In this document: one piece after another, positions 37,144 through 47,297 of the stretch | Layout of the letters: each line of letters starts with the position of its first letter | Position numbering within the stretch: the stretch's first letter is position 1 | Translations under genes and position numbers: made by a program | Assembly (NCBI GenBank): GCA_022419385.1 | Contig: JAJUBI010000007.1 | Location: 3,815,768-3,879,767, forward strand | DNA: 64,000 nucleotides | Direction: 5' to 3' | Source of the DNA: Paraconiothyrium sp. Pb-2020 | Lineage: Eukaryota; Ascomycota; Dothideomycetes; Pleosporales; Didymosphaeriaceae | Notes under the pieces: model-generated | The model's input: only the letters and a program-made list of their open reading frames with translations | What the model was told of the DNA's origin: nothing | Database searches by the model: none

Positions 37144-37815
37144 ATAGACATGGCAAGGCGGGCCGGGCTAGCAAGCCTGATATTGAGACAACGTAAGCCC
37201 AGTCACGACCCATGTAGTGATAATAATTAATGAACTATGTGTCAGATGGCAAACTATCGAGGCTGGTGTTAGGCAAATCCTGAGGGACCCATGCAACAAT
37301 GCTGAATTGGACATGAAACGAAACACGTGTCTATATACGGCCATACACAACCTTTGTACAGCATGGAATGCTGGATGCGAGCAGGGGGACGCTCGCCACA
37401 AGCGCGGACAAGGTTCGATAACCGATGCAATGGGGTATTGAGATCCAACTACCATCCTATAGCATACTGTGTCGGAAAGGAACTATACGATAGAGTGAAG
37501 CAATCACTTATCGAACACCTCCAAGGTATTCAAGATGGAGCTAGACGACTTCCGAATGAGAGCTTACTCGAGTTCTACATGGAGGAATGGGATCGATACG
37601 CAACCGCTGCCAAGTACAACAACCACTTGTTCAGGTATCTAAACCGAGCCTGGGTGAAGCGGGAAATCGAGGAGGGAAAGAAAGACATATACAATGTATA
37701 CATGCTACATCTCATTGTATGGAAAGAGGTAGTAGTCGCTACTGCTCACCCGGACGTAGCGGAGGCTCTGGCTCTGCTTGTGGAGACGAGTCACAAGGGA
37801 GTTAGGCACAGTTGA
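37144..37815 (+). pseudogene. Truncated cullin-1-like gene (N-terminal cullin repeat only)
   Basis: Three joined segments read as a cullin N-terminus: exon ..37144-37192 (ending SKPDIETT), exon 37246-37412 (WQTIEAGVRQILRDPCNNAE, then LYTAIHNLCTAWNA) and exon 37463-37815 (YCVGKELYDRVKQSLIEHLQ, then LLEFYMEEWDRYATAAKYNN, then HLFRYLNRAWVKREIEEGKK, then DIYNVYMLHLIVWKEVV). Both introns (53 and 50 nt) restore frame exactly, although the second donor (GTTCGA) is weak. The family normally has ~750-800 residues. This copy ends at a stop at 37813-37815, about 190 residues in, so it lacks the cullin homology domain that binds Rbx1 and carries the NEDD8 lysine. The retained part is the region that binds Skp1/F-box adaptors in Cul1. 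The 5' end and start codon are not identified. It is either a duplicated relic or an unusual short cullin. Confidence 0.75.
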
Positions 37816-37950
37816 GAAAAGGTGCGCTGGGCACACTGCTATCCACATGAGCAATATTTTGATAGGATGCATAATAATATATATAAGCTACATGGGATTC
37901 AAAGAGAACACATGCTTTCATATAAAAGTCATAGTCCATATCGATCGACA

Positions 37951-38256
37951 TTACACATCATAAAAACAAGCAGCGCCTGACAGTAAAAGCTTTATCACGC
38001 CTTCCAGATCGCCTTGCTGAGTGCAACCAAAAATTGCGGAATCGTACGCGTACGGAACAACATTCAGACCCTTTAAGCTGCCGAAGCTAGCGCCGTTTAA
38101 TACCAAATTAAGGCCTCTTAGTAACGTGACTAGCTTTTCGCCGTTGTGGTGACTATATCCTGCGTTTGGCGCGTAGGTAACCACTGCGTTCGCGGAGCAC
38201 ATGATTGGTTTAACACCGCCAAGAAAAGGGACTTTGGGCACTTCGTACCGAGCCAT
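37951..38256 (-). pseudogene. Ankyrin-type gene fragment, 3'-truncated
   Basis: A 101-codon frame from the ATG at 38254-38256 ends with LNLVLNGASFGSLKGLNVVP followed by DSAIFGCTQQGDLEGVIKLLLSGAACFYDV and a stop. The pattern xAxxxGDLEGVxxLLxSGAA is the start of an ankyrin repeat, and fungal ankyrin proteins usually continue with further DxxGxTxLHxA repeats, which are absent here. The frame points toward the truncated cullin gene on the other strand, with only 135 bp between the two stops. It is short, but the residue pattern is convincing; it could also be a small intact protein. Confidence 0.5.
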
Positions 38257-38376
38257 GAGCCGTGTGGTGATTGGCCGCAGCTGGGGTGATGACGTCAGTG
38301 AGGGGTCAACAGCCTGGCGAGGGTGACAGGGAGAGTGAGGACGACCAGTTCATCAACATATCAACATATCCTCTCC

Positions 38377-40690
38377 ATGGAAAATTCATCACGCGAGGCC
38401 TCGAGTCAGCGCTTTGGGCCTCTCCTCCCTTAGCCATTCCCGCTTGCGCAGTCCTTTGCAAAACCCGACGCCCAACGACATGGAAAGTCGGCGCGCACAA
38501 GGTTAGCTTGCGACTCCTGCCGTCTAAACAAAGTCAAAGTAGGAACATGAATACAAGTGGCTGCAAGTAAATTCTGCTTATCGTGCGCAGTGTTCCGGTG
38601 AGTATGTCGATACAAGATCATGATAGCATAATTCATAGTCGTAGGTGAGCGACCAATCTGCAATGAATGCATCAAACGCAGCTCGAGGTGTCATTATGAA
38701 AGGGATATCACGGAAACAAAACTGCAAGGACTTAAGCGGAAAGTCAGCGAACTTGAAACACGAAGGTCGCCTCGCGAACAACTATTTGATATTATGAAGT
38801 CGCTTCCAAAAGATGATGCGCACAAACTTCTCGATAAGATTAGATCCGGTGCTGACATTGGTATGTTGGCAAGTCATGTTGCAAACGGAGACCTTCTCCT
38901 CCAGCTTTCCGTATAGGTCGAGTATGCCCGCTAGTCTCATCACCAACAACCCTTATCTGCAGTCCTTTGTCTACGAAGCAGCAGCTATGTATTCTTCCCC
39001 AGGGCACACCAGAAGGCCACAGACAAGTCGAGCATCGCCCGACTCGAATCTGCTTCCACATTCAAATGATGCTGAGCGTGCAGTCTCCGGCACCGTCTAC
39101 CAGAAGCCATTTCATGCTGCTGTGGTAATCGAGCCTCGCCTCTTTCAGGCTGATATCTCGTACTGGACGTCCATCTGTCAGGACAATGAACTCATGCGAA
39201 GTCTTCTCAGTGCTTGGCTTCATTGTGAGTATCACTTTACAGCAATTTTGCAAAAGGATTTGTTTTTGGAGGATATGTTGTTGCAGCGCCGGGATTTCTG
39301 TTCACCACTATTGGTTAACATAGTGCTCGGCTACGCTTGCGTACGGAATCTAACTCTACTGGTCATTGCAATTCTCATCCTACGTCAGATCTGCTATCCT
39401 CAACTTCAAAAACGTGCCCACTATTGGGATCCGCAAACCTTAACATACCGATTCCTCGCAGAGGCGAAGCGCCTCTGGGAACTTGAAGCGCACGAGCCGC
39501 GAATAACTACTATACAGGCCGGCATACTCTTTAATGTCTTCTACAATCTCTCGGGACTAGACCAGGTAGGGCAAGTGTATAGAATCCAGGCAATAGCCCT
39601 TGCCAAATCCATGCGGCTCTTCAGCTATGCCGCCTTTGAGGGCCAAAGTGCCAGAATCCTCCACGGCATGGCGTACACTGCATGGGCCTTGTTCAACTGG
39701 GAAACGTAGGTCGAATGTTCCAGGACTGAATGATAGCTGACCCGACCAGACTTGTTGGCTTTTCTTTCATGTTCGCTCCACTTCTGAGCGAGTCTCCTGA
39801 TTGGCGACTTCCAGATCCAGCAACGGAACCGCAATGGTATGGAGAGATATGGGTGAGGTACCCATTGAGCAACTACCCGCTGCCAATGTACTTCAGTCAG
39901 GTCTTTGAAGCTAGAAGCAGATTCCGCATCATCATGAACAAGGTGTGCCAGGCGGCCTACTCGAAGGACTCCAAGTTGTCACTCGCTCAGGCAAACAACT
40001 TCTTGTCTCAATTGAAATCCTGGTTCGCCTCCTTACCGGCCGCCCTTTTACCTAAACATATCGTACTTCCAGGGCATTTACAACTTCAGTAAATACTTCT
40101 CCACAGCACACTAAAAACTATATTACTGATCCGTCTTCTGCAGCATGTATTATCACCACCTCATACTCACCAGTTTCAGGCCTTTGTTGGACGTAGACGG
40201 GAACCAAGAGCCGAGTGTTCAACACATCGTCGATGATGCGTCGAAATTTCTACAGACTCTCGTTCGGCTGTACTACCTCCGCCATAGCTTCGAGGCCATG
40301 GATCTGTTCATCGTCATACCGCTCGTGCTTACCGCCTACGATTGCATCGAAGCCATCGATGAGCGAACGTCGGCACCTCAGCTTGAATCGTTGCGATCTA
40401 CTCTAATACTAGTAGCGAAAGGGTTATATTCTCAGCGCAAGAACCACCATCTCGCCAAGGCATTGTTCCAAGTCGTCCGAGGACGTATGCGACCAGCCGA
40501 GATTTCCTTGTTCAAAGGCACCTTGAACTTGAACGAGGCTGAGCTAGTTGAGAGACCAGATATGGCGCAGGCTGTGCGGAGCCACTGGCCTGTGACGGTC
40601 GTGAAAAACAGGAAAGATGTGGATGCATATATGCTAGCAAACTTGGTGGACGAATATGCGCACTTGAATGTGGAAGACGAGCCTGCATAA
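38377..40690 (+). pseudogene. Zn2Cys6 fungal transcription factor, with a 7-nt exon and likely inactivating changes
   Basis: Proposed exons: 38377-38538, 38591-38597, 38645-39340, 39389-39705, 39750-40088, 40144-40690. Exons 1-3 assemble a perfect zinc cluster: ACDSCRLNKVK, then CSG from a 7-base exon, then GERPICNECIKRSSRCHYE. A short coiled coil (TKLQGLKRKVSELE) follows. Next comes the pre-MHR segment (LLDKIRSGADI...ASHVANGDLLLQL) and a middle homology region with YRSSMPASLITNNPYLQSFV, EAKRLWELEA, WYGEIWVRYPL, HMYYHHLILTSFRPLL, as in nirA/xylanolytic-type regulators. Two defects are visible. One is an in-frame TAG at 38431-38433 between the only upstream ATG and the zinc cluster. The other is a frame change near 38900-38916, where GDLLLQL runs into a stop while the coding continues in the next frame. 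A different first exon could bypass the TAG, but the frame change is harder to explain away. Confidence 0.7.
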
Positions 40691-40916
40691 GTGGAGCCCG
40701 TGTAGGCGAGGTCACATCGTCATGTGATTTATTGCATCTTCAACGTAATGTCATCCTTCCATTTTGAAACTCAAAACAATGCAAAGATTCTTTGGTAATA
40801 GATCCGCTGATCGTAGCACAGTGTGAAATTGTCCGTGTTCAGCTATGTATCGTTCTCCCACTCCTATCCAAGAAAAAAAGAAGTTAATTCATTCGCGTCC
40901 TCCAAACTCGTTTCGG

Positions 40917-43390
40917 TCAAACATCCACGAACTCCTCAAAGGCCGCCAGTAATTCAAATTCCTCTGTGACTTGATTTGCCCTGCCCTCGGCCTTGTTATT
41001 CAGAGCTATATCAAAGTCAACAATGCATTGAGCTGTTTGCTCGGAAAGACCGTTATTCTGATGCCGACGTGCTAGCAGATCAAACTCATGTTTGAGGATG
41101 CGTGCCTCCTTCCCTGTCAATCTGCCCCTGTTTAGGCCAAGTGAGAGATATGCCTGCGCTATGCTTGTGATTACGGGGAAACGAGCTGCCACTTTCTTTA
41201 GATGGCCCATGCAGAGAAGGAAATAGAACCGCCAGTTGAGATTTGCTTCGTCGCAGAGACTGAAGTACGTGATGTGTATAATAGCAGTGTTGAAGATGGT
41301 ACTATAAACTCTCGGCGATTGGTAAGCTCGATACTCGAGGATAAGTCGCTGTAGTTGTTTGATCGAAGCAATGAAGACTGTATCTGGTCGGCTATCGGGT
41401 GATGAGAATGATGATAGGCGCATCTTCTTATCCTGGAGGAAAGGGCGAAAAATATTGAGTACAGCTACATGATACAAAGCACGAAAAGGCATATTAGATT
41501 CTGCTTGCCGATACCATGCTGGATACTTACTGAAAACACAGGACGTGAGTTGCAGAGGTGGGCCCACGAGTCATGTCATTTTGGAGCGTGTCGGTCCAAT
41601 ATAATAGCTTTTGATACCATTCTTCCGCTAGAGCAAGAGGAACTGTCTCCTGGAGGGGCGATGTCTCCTTCATAGCTTCATGGTAGACGATATGCCGCGT
41701 TTGAAAGAGTGTCCAATATTTGCACAGTGCAGGAAACGTATTACCCATGTATGCAGGCAAAGGATGAGCTGGCCAGCTTTTAGATGATGCGACGGACCTT
41801 CGTGACTCCTCTCCCGGTACTGGAAGTATTGGGGGATACATGATAGGGCTCTCCGCATAAAAGCTTGCATGGTTACTATTCCTGTCAGCCGTCGTGGAAA
41901 TTAGTTGTTAGACTACAGGGTCATGGTCAATGTGAGACTAGCGCCAAAAGTACCGCCACGACCGCGTGGTTTGGTATGTGCCAAAGGAAGCTGGTGCGGC
42001 ATTCCAACGGAGAGTACTCACCTTAGCCAACAGTATGTTCCCCAAGCTGTATAAGAAAATGCTCTAATCTTCCTCAGCGACATTTCCTGATACGCTTCCC
42101 TTCTTTCCTCTGTAGGAGCAATGCCAAGAAGATCCATTTCTTCGGCCATGCGACGAACGTCTGAGAAGATCTGCAATCCCAGTGATTCTGTTCCCTGGAA
42201 ATTGGCGGCGCAGCTAAGCATGCTTGTCGCTGCCAGTGTGTTGATAGAGGCTACAAATCGATTCGCCCTCCACAGCTTCTCTGCCTCCCTAAAGAAAGCT
42301 AGACTAAGAGAGAATGCTTCATCATCGAAACCGGCGTAGCATTGCTAGAATAATTGAGAACATGCCATGAATGAGAGCAAAATAACTTACACAGGCTACG
42401 CAAAGGACAGCATTGACCAGAAATGAAGAGCAATACTCTAACCGACGATCGACTAGGTCCTTCAGAAAGAGCTCTGGGTCGAAACTGCCGATAAAGATGT
42501 GCTCGTTCTCAAGATAGATTGAGATAGCACTAGCTGCGTATTCCTTGGTGATGGGTACCTTTGTCCAATATGCTAGATCCAGGTCATTCAAGTGTGGGTC
42601 ACAGTACTGCTCTGGGATTAGTGTCCTTCCCACTGGATTAGATTTCTCTACTAAATTCCCGTGATGCAGTGAAATTGTCTCAGCGCCCAAGAAGCGAGGA
42701 TCAACTATCTCGAAGGGTAGATTCGGCTCGCGCATACCTCGACTCACCATAGGAGATGGAACGGGTATCGGGTACCATGAATCTTGATCGAGCCCAGAGA
42801 AGTCATCCAATACGATGTTTCTAGTATCCAACGGGGCCAGTACAGGATATGCTAGTCCGTGCAGTGCTGTCAATTCAAACTCGATGTTTGATGTCATTGG
42901 AGGAAATATGCCTTGCGCAGCTTTCAGGTTGGATGGGCGTTTCTGCGGAACATTATTGCGGATAGTAGATAGTACAATCGAGAGATCAGGTGTTGATCTC
43001 AGCCGACGTACGGTTTCCAGGGCTTCCGAGTCTGGTACAGATCGAAGATGCTCCAGAACATCAGCATGTTGTTTCAAATCCCCTTGTAGCCTTTCCAAGG
43101 CCATCTGAGGCGTCTCATTGTTGCTCGCAGTTACGTATTCGCAAGTTGTCTTGTCTCGAATACACCGCGCACAAGCGGGCCGTTCGCCGTTACACTGAGC
43201 AACGAGAAAACTATCAATATCGTACTTTAGCAAGCAGGGCATGACTTAGACTCACACCTGTTTTCGTCGCGCGGCAGTTGTTGCATGCTATGTTACGTTT
43301 CCGCTTTTTGGGTTGCGCCGGGTTCTCTTGCCCTTTGTCAGGCGAAGGGCGGCGAATCGCAGGAGCGATTGACCGGTAATTGGACGACAT
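40917..43390 (-). CDS. Zn2Cys6 fungal transcription factor
   Basis: Minus-strand exons 43256-43390, 42391-43194, 42022-42344, about 41531-41881 and about 40917-41500. The first four join cleanly (donors GTGAGT, GTAAGT, GTGAGT; acceptors CAG, TAG, CAG; phases 0, 0, 2). The zinc cluster is ACNNCRATKTG joined to CNGERPACARCIRDKTTCEY, preceded by a KKRKR nuclear-localisation-like run. The middle region contains YCDPHLNDLDLAYWTKVPIT, FLVNAVLCVAC, REAEKLWRANRF and VAVLNIFRPFL. The last junction is uncertain. The good donor at 41530 would leave only a 30-nt intron to the acceptor at 41501. A weaker GTGGGC donor at 41567 gives 67 nt and is in frame, or there is a small indel. The gene lies tail to tail with a similar regulator on the plus strand, 226 bp away. 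It is predicted to be a nuclear, sequence-specific activator. Confidence 0.8.
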
Positions 43391-43559
43391 TCCTACAAGG
43401 AAATTTTAGGTAATCACTTGGCTGCGAAAGAACCTCGATGAAGTAGAGTATAAATAGACACGTAAAGATCTAAGACGGCTTATGGTCTGATGTTCTTAAC
43501 CTTGGCGCTGCGTGGGGGGAGCTAGGGCCGTAGCCAATGGATTGGAACTCGGGACATAG

Positions 43560-43735
43560 CGGGATGTGGGGTCGTATATATTTAGTATATGTAATATCTT
43601 GGCAGCTACTTCTTTCGCCTTATATAGCGATACGATCTCTATAGCTAGATTAAAATATGTATTTCTAAATAATATAAGTCTACAATAATTTTACTAAAAT
43701 TTAACCAAGTATAGTATAGCTAAACGAAATTATAC
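43560..43735. repeat. Small AT-rich, RIP-like patch
   Basis: About 175 bp of TA-rich sequence, sharply different from both flanking genes, resembles the large AT block at the end of the window. It is likely a scrap of a mutated transposon separating the regulator from the 7TM gene; no reading frame is recognisable. Confidence 0.45.
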
Positions 43736-44985
43736 CGAGTCCTGCGTTCGCATAAGCTCAAAATCAGAGTCTCTAGATCGCTTCGGTCTTGCTCCGATGG
43801 TTGGCACCCGGTCTTGGGAGAACTTCTCAGTCGACTTGCCGGAGCGTGATAGCAGATAGCGCATGCTCGGCGAACTGAGGATCTTCTCGTAAACGACTCC
43901 CGAAAATTTCCCCAAAGGAGGCAAGTTCGCGGCAAAGAGGCCGATATTTTCCTCAAGTGTTGTCCAGATGATGGAATTGACGCCGCTCCCTATGTGAATC
44001 AGATACGTTGCTCGACAAGAAATGATGTTGCAACTTGGACTTACACGTTGAATCCCTAAATTCAGCCTTGTTGTATTCGACCACTCTGCCGATAGAGCAG
44101 GCAGCTGTCCTGTTTTCATTTAGCTGTGGGTACCTACCAGACCGGAGACACCACTTACACGAGAGCGAATCCAATCAAAGCCGTTACCGCCAACTTCTTG
44201 CGCAGATTCATCTGGAGTTTCCATACCATCACAAGCGGGGTGAATGTACAAATGAGATCAGTAATAATTGACCACGCTGTGACATAACAATCAGTGCTGC
44301 TTTCAGACTCACAACTGGATTGAAAACGGCATAACCTACCTCCTTGGACATTCGAAGCGACTTGCAAAATTTTGGTGGGATGACACTTCGCATGTGGAAC
44401 AGCATCCCAAAAAGCTCGCGTTGGGTTACAATACGTGAAAAGAATGATAATACATGCACCATTCACAATTACCAAAGTCGCTATAAGCGCATACATGCAA
44501 TGCTTCATCCATCTTTCACCTGTCAACCGGATGGCCATGAAAGCAATGGATATTTTGGTGATGGCAGTGCAAAAGGTGAAAGGTATCATAGCGAGATTTG
44601 AGAACTTTCGGGCGTTGATCCGTTGCGACTGGGTGAGGTAGATGACATGGTGGGCTCCACCCCATCGAAGGAAGAGCGCGTTAAAGATGAGTCCGATCAG
44701 GGAACAACACTGTGATACATCAGAACCCAGATATCACGATGTGTTCAAGAACAGACGGTTTACAGAAAAGCAAGGACAAGTGAAGATTGGGAGGCAGAGA
44801 CCTACTGTAGCAAGAATAGCAGTCCAGTCATCCCAGCCTGGCGTCTTAACCAATACAAAACGCGTCCAGAGCCTCATGGTCAAAGTGATCATTACCAGGC
44901 TAAAACTGACCGCAAGAGTCGCAATGATCTGTGGCCCGAGCCACTCGTTCGGCGGCGCACCTGGCATGACGGTTCGTGGATCCAT
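43730..44985 (-). CDS. Fungal rhodopsin-like/PTH11-type integral membrane protein
   Basis: Five minus-strand exons (44806-44985, 44340-44709, 44159-44276, 44045-44109, 43730-43989) join in phases 0, 1, 2, 1 with GTAGGT/GTAAGT donors and AG acceptors, giving 330 residues with no defect. The N-terminus MPGAPPNEWLGPQIIATLAV leads into helix 1, then RLWTRFVLVKTPGWDDWTAI (the conserved R....R....WDD of the fungal rhodopsin-like domain), NARKFSNLAMIPFTFCTAIT with KISI, LFTYCNPTRAFWDAVPHAKC, WSIITDLICTFTPLVMVWKL, RKKLAVTALIGFALV, and IIWTTLEENIGLFAANLPPL. These are the usual seven helices, followed by a cytoplasmic tail. Family members sit in the plasma membrane; some (PTH11) sense host or surface cues, while most are uncharacterised. 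No CFEM domain is present. Confidence 0.85.
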
Positions 44986-45455
44986 ACTGGACGTGAAGAC
45001 AATTACACCAGCGCTTTTCTACGGAAGCGATCGAGATAGTAGAGTTTCATCATTTGGCTAGTGAATCCTAAGGCTGATATATCGTGGTTGCTTATGGGTC
45101 TGGGTTGAAATCAAGGCGGAAAGTTGGGGCCAACGCTATGCGATAGGAACTGGACCTACGGTTGAGGCTAGAGTAAGCATGAGACTCGGAGGTGCTCAAA
45201 ACTTGGGATGCCATTGGCTCGCTTCTATGCAGGGCTGCAGATTTTGCGTTGTGTGCTACCCCAGAACGAACTGATCGCCGAATCTTCGGAGGTGCAAGAA
45301 CACGCGGTGGTAAAGGCCAGCACCGCACGTTCGGATGTGAAGAAAACACAGTGCGAAAATAAAATGCGTTGGTATAGGTAATATGCCTATCGCTACATTT
45401 GAGGAAGTTTGGATTTGAACTATTCCGCAAGAAGCTTGCAAGAACGGCGTGAAGG
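44986..45455. other. Intergenic
   Basis: About 470 bp between the 3' end of the enoyl reductase gene and the 5' end of the 7TM gene, both on the minus strand. It would contain the 7TM promoter. No other feature is seen. Confidence 0.45.
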
Positions 45456-46659
45456 TTACGCAATTGTGTACACCAATTTTTCCCCTGAGACTTTGCCCCG
45501 TCTTATCAAATTGATACCAGCCGGGGGGACTCCTTCCAATCCGGTGTGCTCTAAGCGTACTGGGTGTGGTCTTATGCGGCCCTGGTCTAGTAGTATCTGT
45601 GCGTGCTCAAACCACGATGTCTCGAATTCAACATCTTTAATTCTTGGCTTTGGTCGATTGAATGGCCCTTTAACACAGATCGGTTGGCCGAACATGGGAA
45701 GTATGAAGACCCAGTGAGGCGTGACGTCACTGCGCGTATGTAACGTCACTGGAAATGGGTTGAGGCCAATGTACCTGCCGCCTGCTGCCCCGATCACTTC
45801 ATAGCTCAACCTGAAGCTCTCATTATTCGAAACACAGTCAATGACTGTGCGCAATGTGTCTCCCGTCTCCGCTCGTATGTCTCTAGCACACGTGCTTTCT
45901 CGATGATCGAAAACCGAGTGCGCCCCGTACGATCGTACAAGAGACAATTTCCCGCTGGATGCGGTCGTGATGATTCTGTAGCCGGACCTTTAAGTTGTAA
46001 GCATGATAGGACTCGCTGGAAACTTTGCTTTGATGCATCACGTACTCTTTGAGTAATTGGATCGTCATGGTACCGCAGGCAGTACTACCTCCGATCACGA
46101 GCACATATTCTCCCTCGGTTTGCAATGGTTGCAGTGCGGTAGCGTCTTGCGTAGCTGTTCCAACTGGCATCTGAAGCCCCAAAGACTGATAGAGTACCAT
46201 ACCGGCGGCAGCAATCGCCACGCCCAAAGTTGCTCCTTCTTCGAACTTCACAGAGTTTGGCAGCTTCAGCAAGAAACGCGGGTCTGCTGGCAGATACTCG
46301 CAGAAAGCCCCCACTTGAGGCTGAAGTGGATTGCAACCCAATACCAGACCCGCAACACGATCACCGAGCCTCAATACTGACAATTGCTGGCAAGACAGCT
46401 CTGCTCCAAAAGCAATGATGACCCCTGCAAAGTCGTAACCTGCAACACAGCCGGACATAGAGGGCCCGTGGAGTTCCACCATCTTCGAGTCTACGGGATT
46501 GATCGCTATGGCCTGAACCTTGATCATAACTTTTTGCGGATCAAGGTACGGTACTGGTGCCGATGTCGAAAAGACATGTTGGGAGTCTTGCACAAGAACA
46601 GCCTTTTGTGCCTTCGGCAGAGGAATGGAAAACGTCACCATCGCATTGTCGGCGGCCAT
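45456..46659 (-). CDS. Trans-acting enoyl reductase, LovC/ToxD-like MDR superfamily
   Basis: Two minus-strand exons, 46046-46659 and 45456-45987 (phase 2, donor GTACGT), give 381 residues. The acceptor may be AAAG at 45988 (giving KESGYRIITTAS, as in the family) or a CAG a few bases on; both keep frame. Features of the medium-chain reductase family are a GroES-like N-terminus (QKVMIKVQAIAINPVDSKMV, GCVAGYDFAGVI, LRLGDRVAGLV), a Rossmann segment (EYVLVIGGSTACGTMTIQLL), LVRSYGAHSVFDH, GRYIGLNPFP, and the C-terminal RIRPHPVRLEHTGLEGV with KVSGEKLVYTIA. Stand-alone enzymes of this kind work in trans with highly reducing polyketide synthases, reducing enoyl intermediates with NADPH, or act as free-standing oxidoreductases such as ToxD. 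No PKS lies in this window. The gene appears intact. The substrate is unknown. Confidence 0.88.
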
Positions 46660-46814
46660 CTGTCGGTGTAGGCGCAGCCGATCGTTTGTAGGATATGAGT
46701 AAAGCTATGGTATACAAGTCAATCTCTGATCGAAAGACCTCGCCATCGTCTGTGAACCGATCATAACAAGGACAGACATTCCATCATTGAGGTTAGACTC
46801 TTTGATTTGCGCCG

Positions 46815-47110
46815 ATCAATCGGTGCGTCCCTCAGCCTTGGTAACAAATCATATGGCGACCTGGTTGTCTGTAAAGATGGCGACGTTGCGCCTGCTTCCG
46901 TCGCGGTCTGCATATTCCTGCGCTATTCGCATCGCCAGGCTGATGCCGTACAGCTCTGTGGCTTAAACGGTCGATGTTGTGGACAGCCCTAGATATGCAC
47001 TGCGCGTCTGCTGCGTATGCGGACATACCGCCGCAGCAGCGATCCTGTCTTCTATTCCGCTTCCGTCCGTGCAGATGCCAATGTCTTGACCCATCGCGGT
47101 TTCCCTGTCG
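46815..47110 (-). pseudogene. RNase H domain relic of a LINE (non-LTR) retrotransposon
   Basis: On the minus strand the frame reads CTDGSGIEDRIAAAAVCPHT, LGLSTTSTV stop ATELYGISLAMRIAQEYADR, NVAIFTDNQVAI stop and a KAEGRTD end. The TDGS...AxELxGIxxA...FTDNQxAI pattern is the RNase H module carried at the end of fungal LINE ORF2 proteins (Tad-like). Two stops interrupt it, TAA at 46963-46965 and TGA at 46849-46851. The second sits where Trp (TGG) is usual, a G-to-A change. No adjoining reverse transcriptase is recognisable, so only the 3' scrap of the element remains. Confidence 0.7.
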
Positions 47111-47297
47111 TGTTGGACTCAGTGTAACTTTAAAGCGATGCTGATTCGCCGATGACCCCGCTAGAGCGTCTTGGCGTTCGCTGTTGCCTAGTGTTGCTGA
47201 AATACTCCCTGCTGCCGTTGACCGCAAAACCTTCTCACTTCAAGAATGATGTGCGACAGCTCTTTATATTCATTATCGATCGTGAAATTTGCATGCG

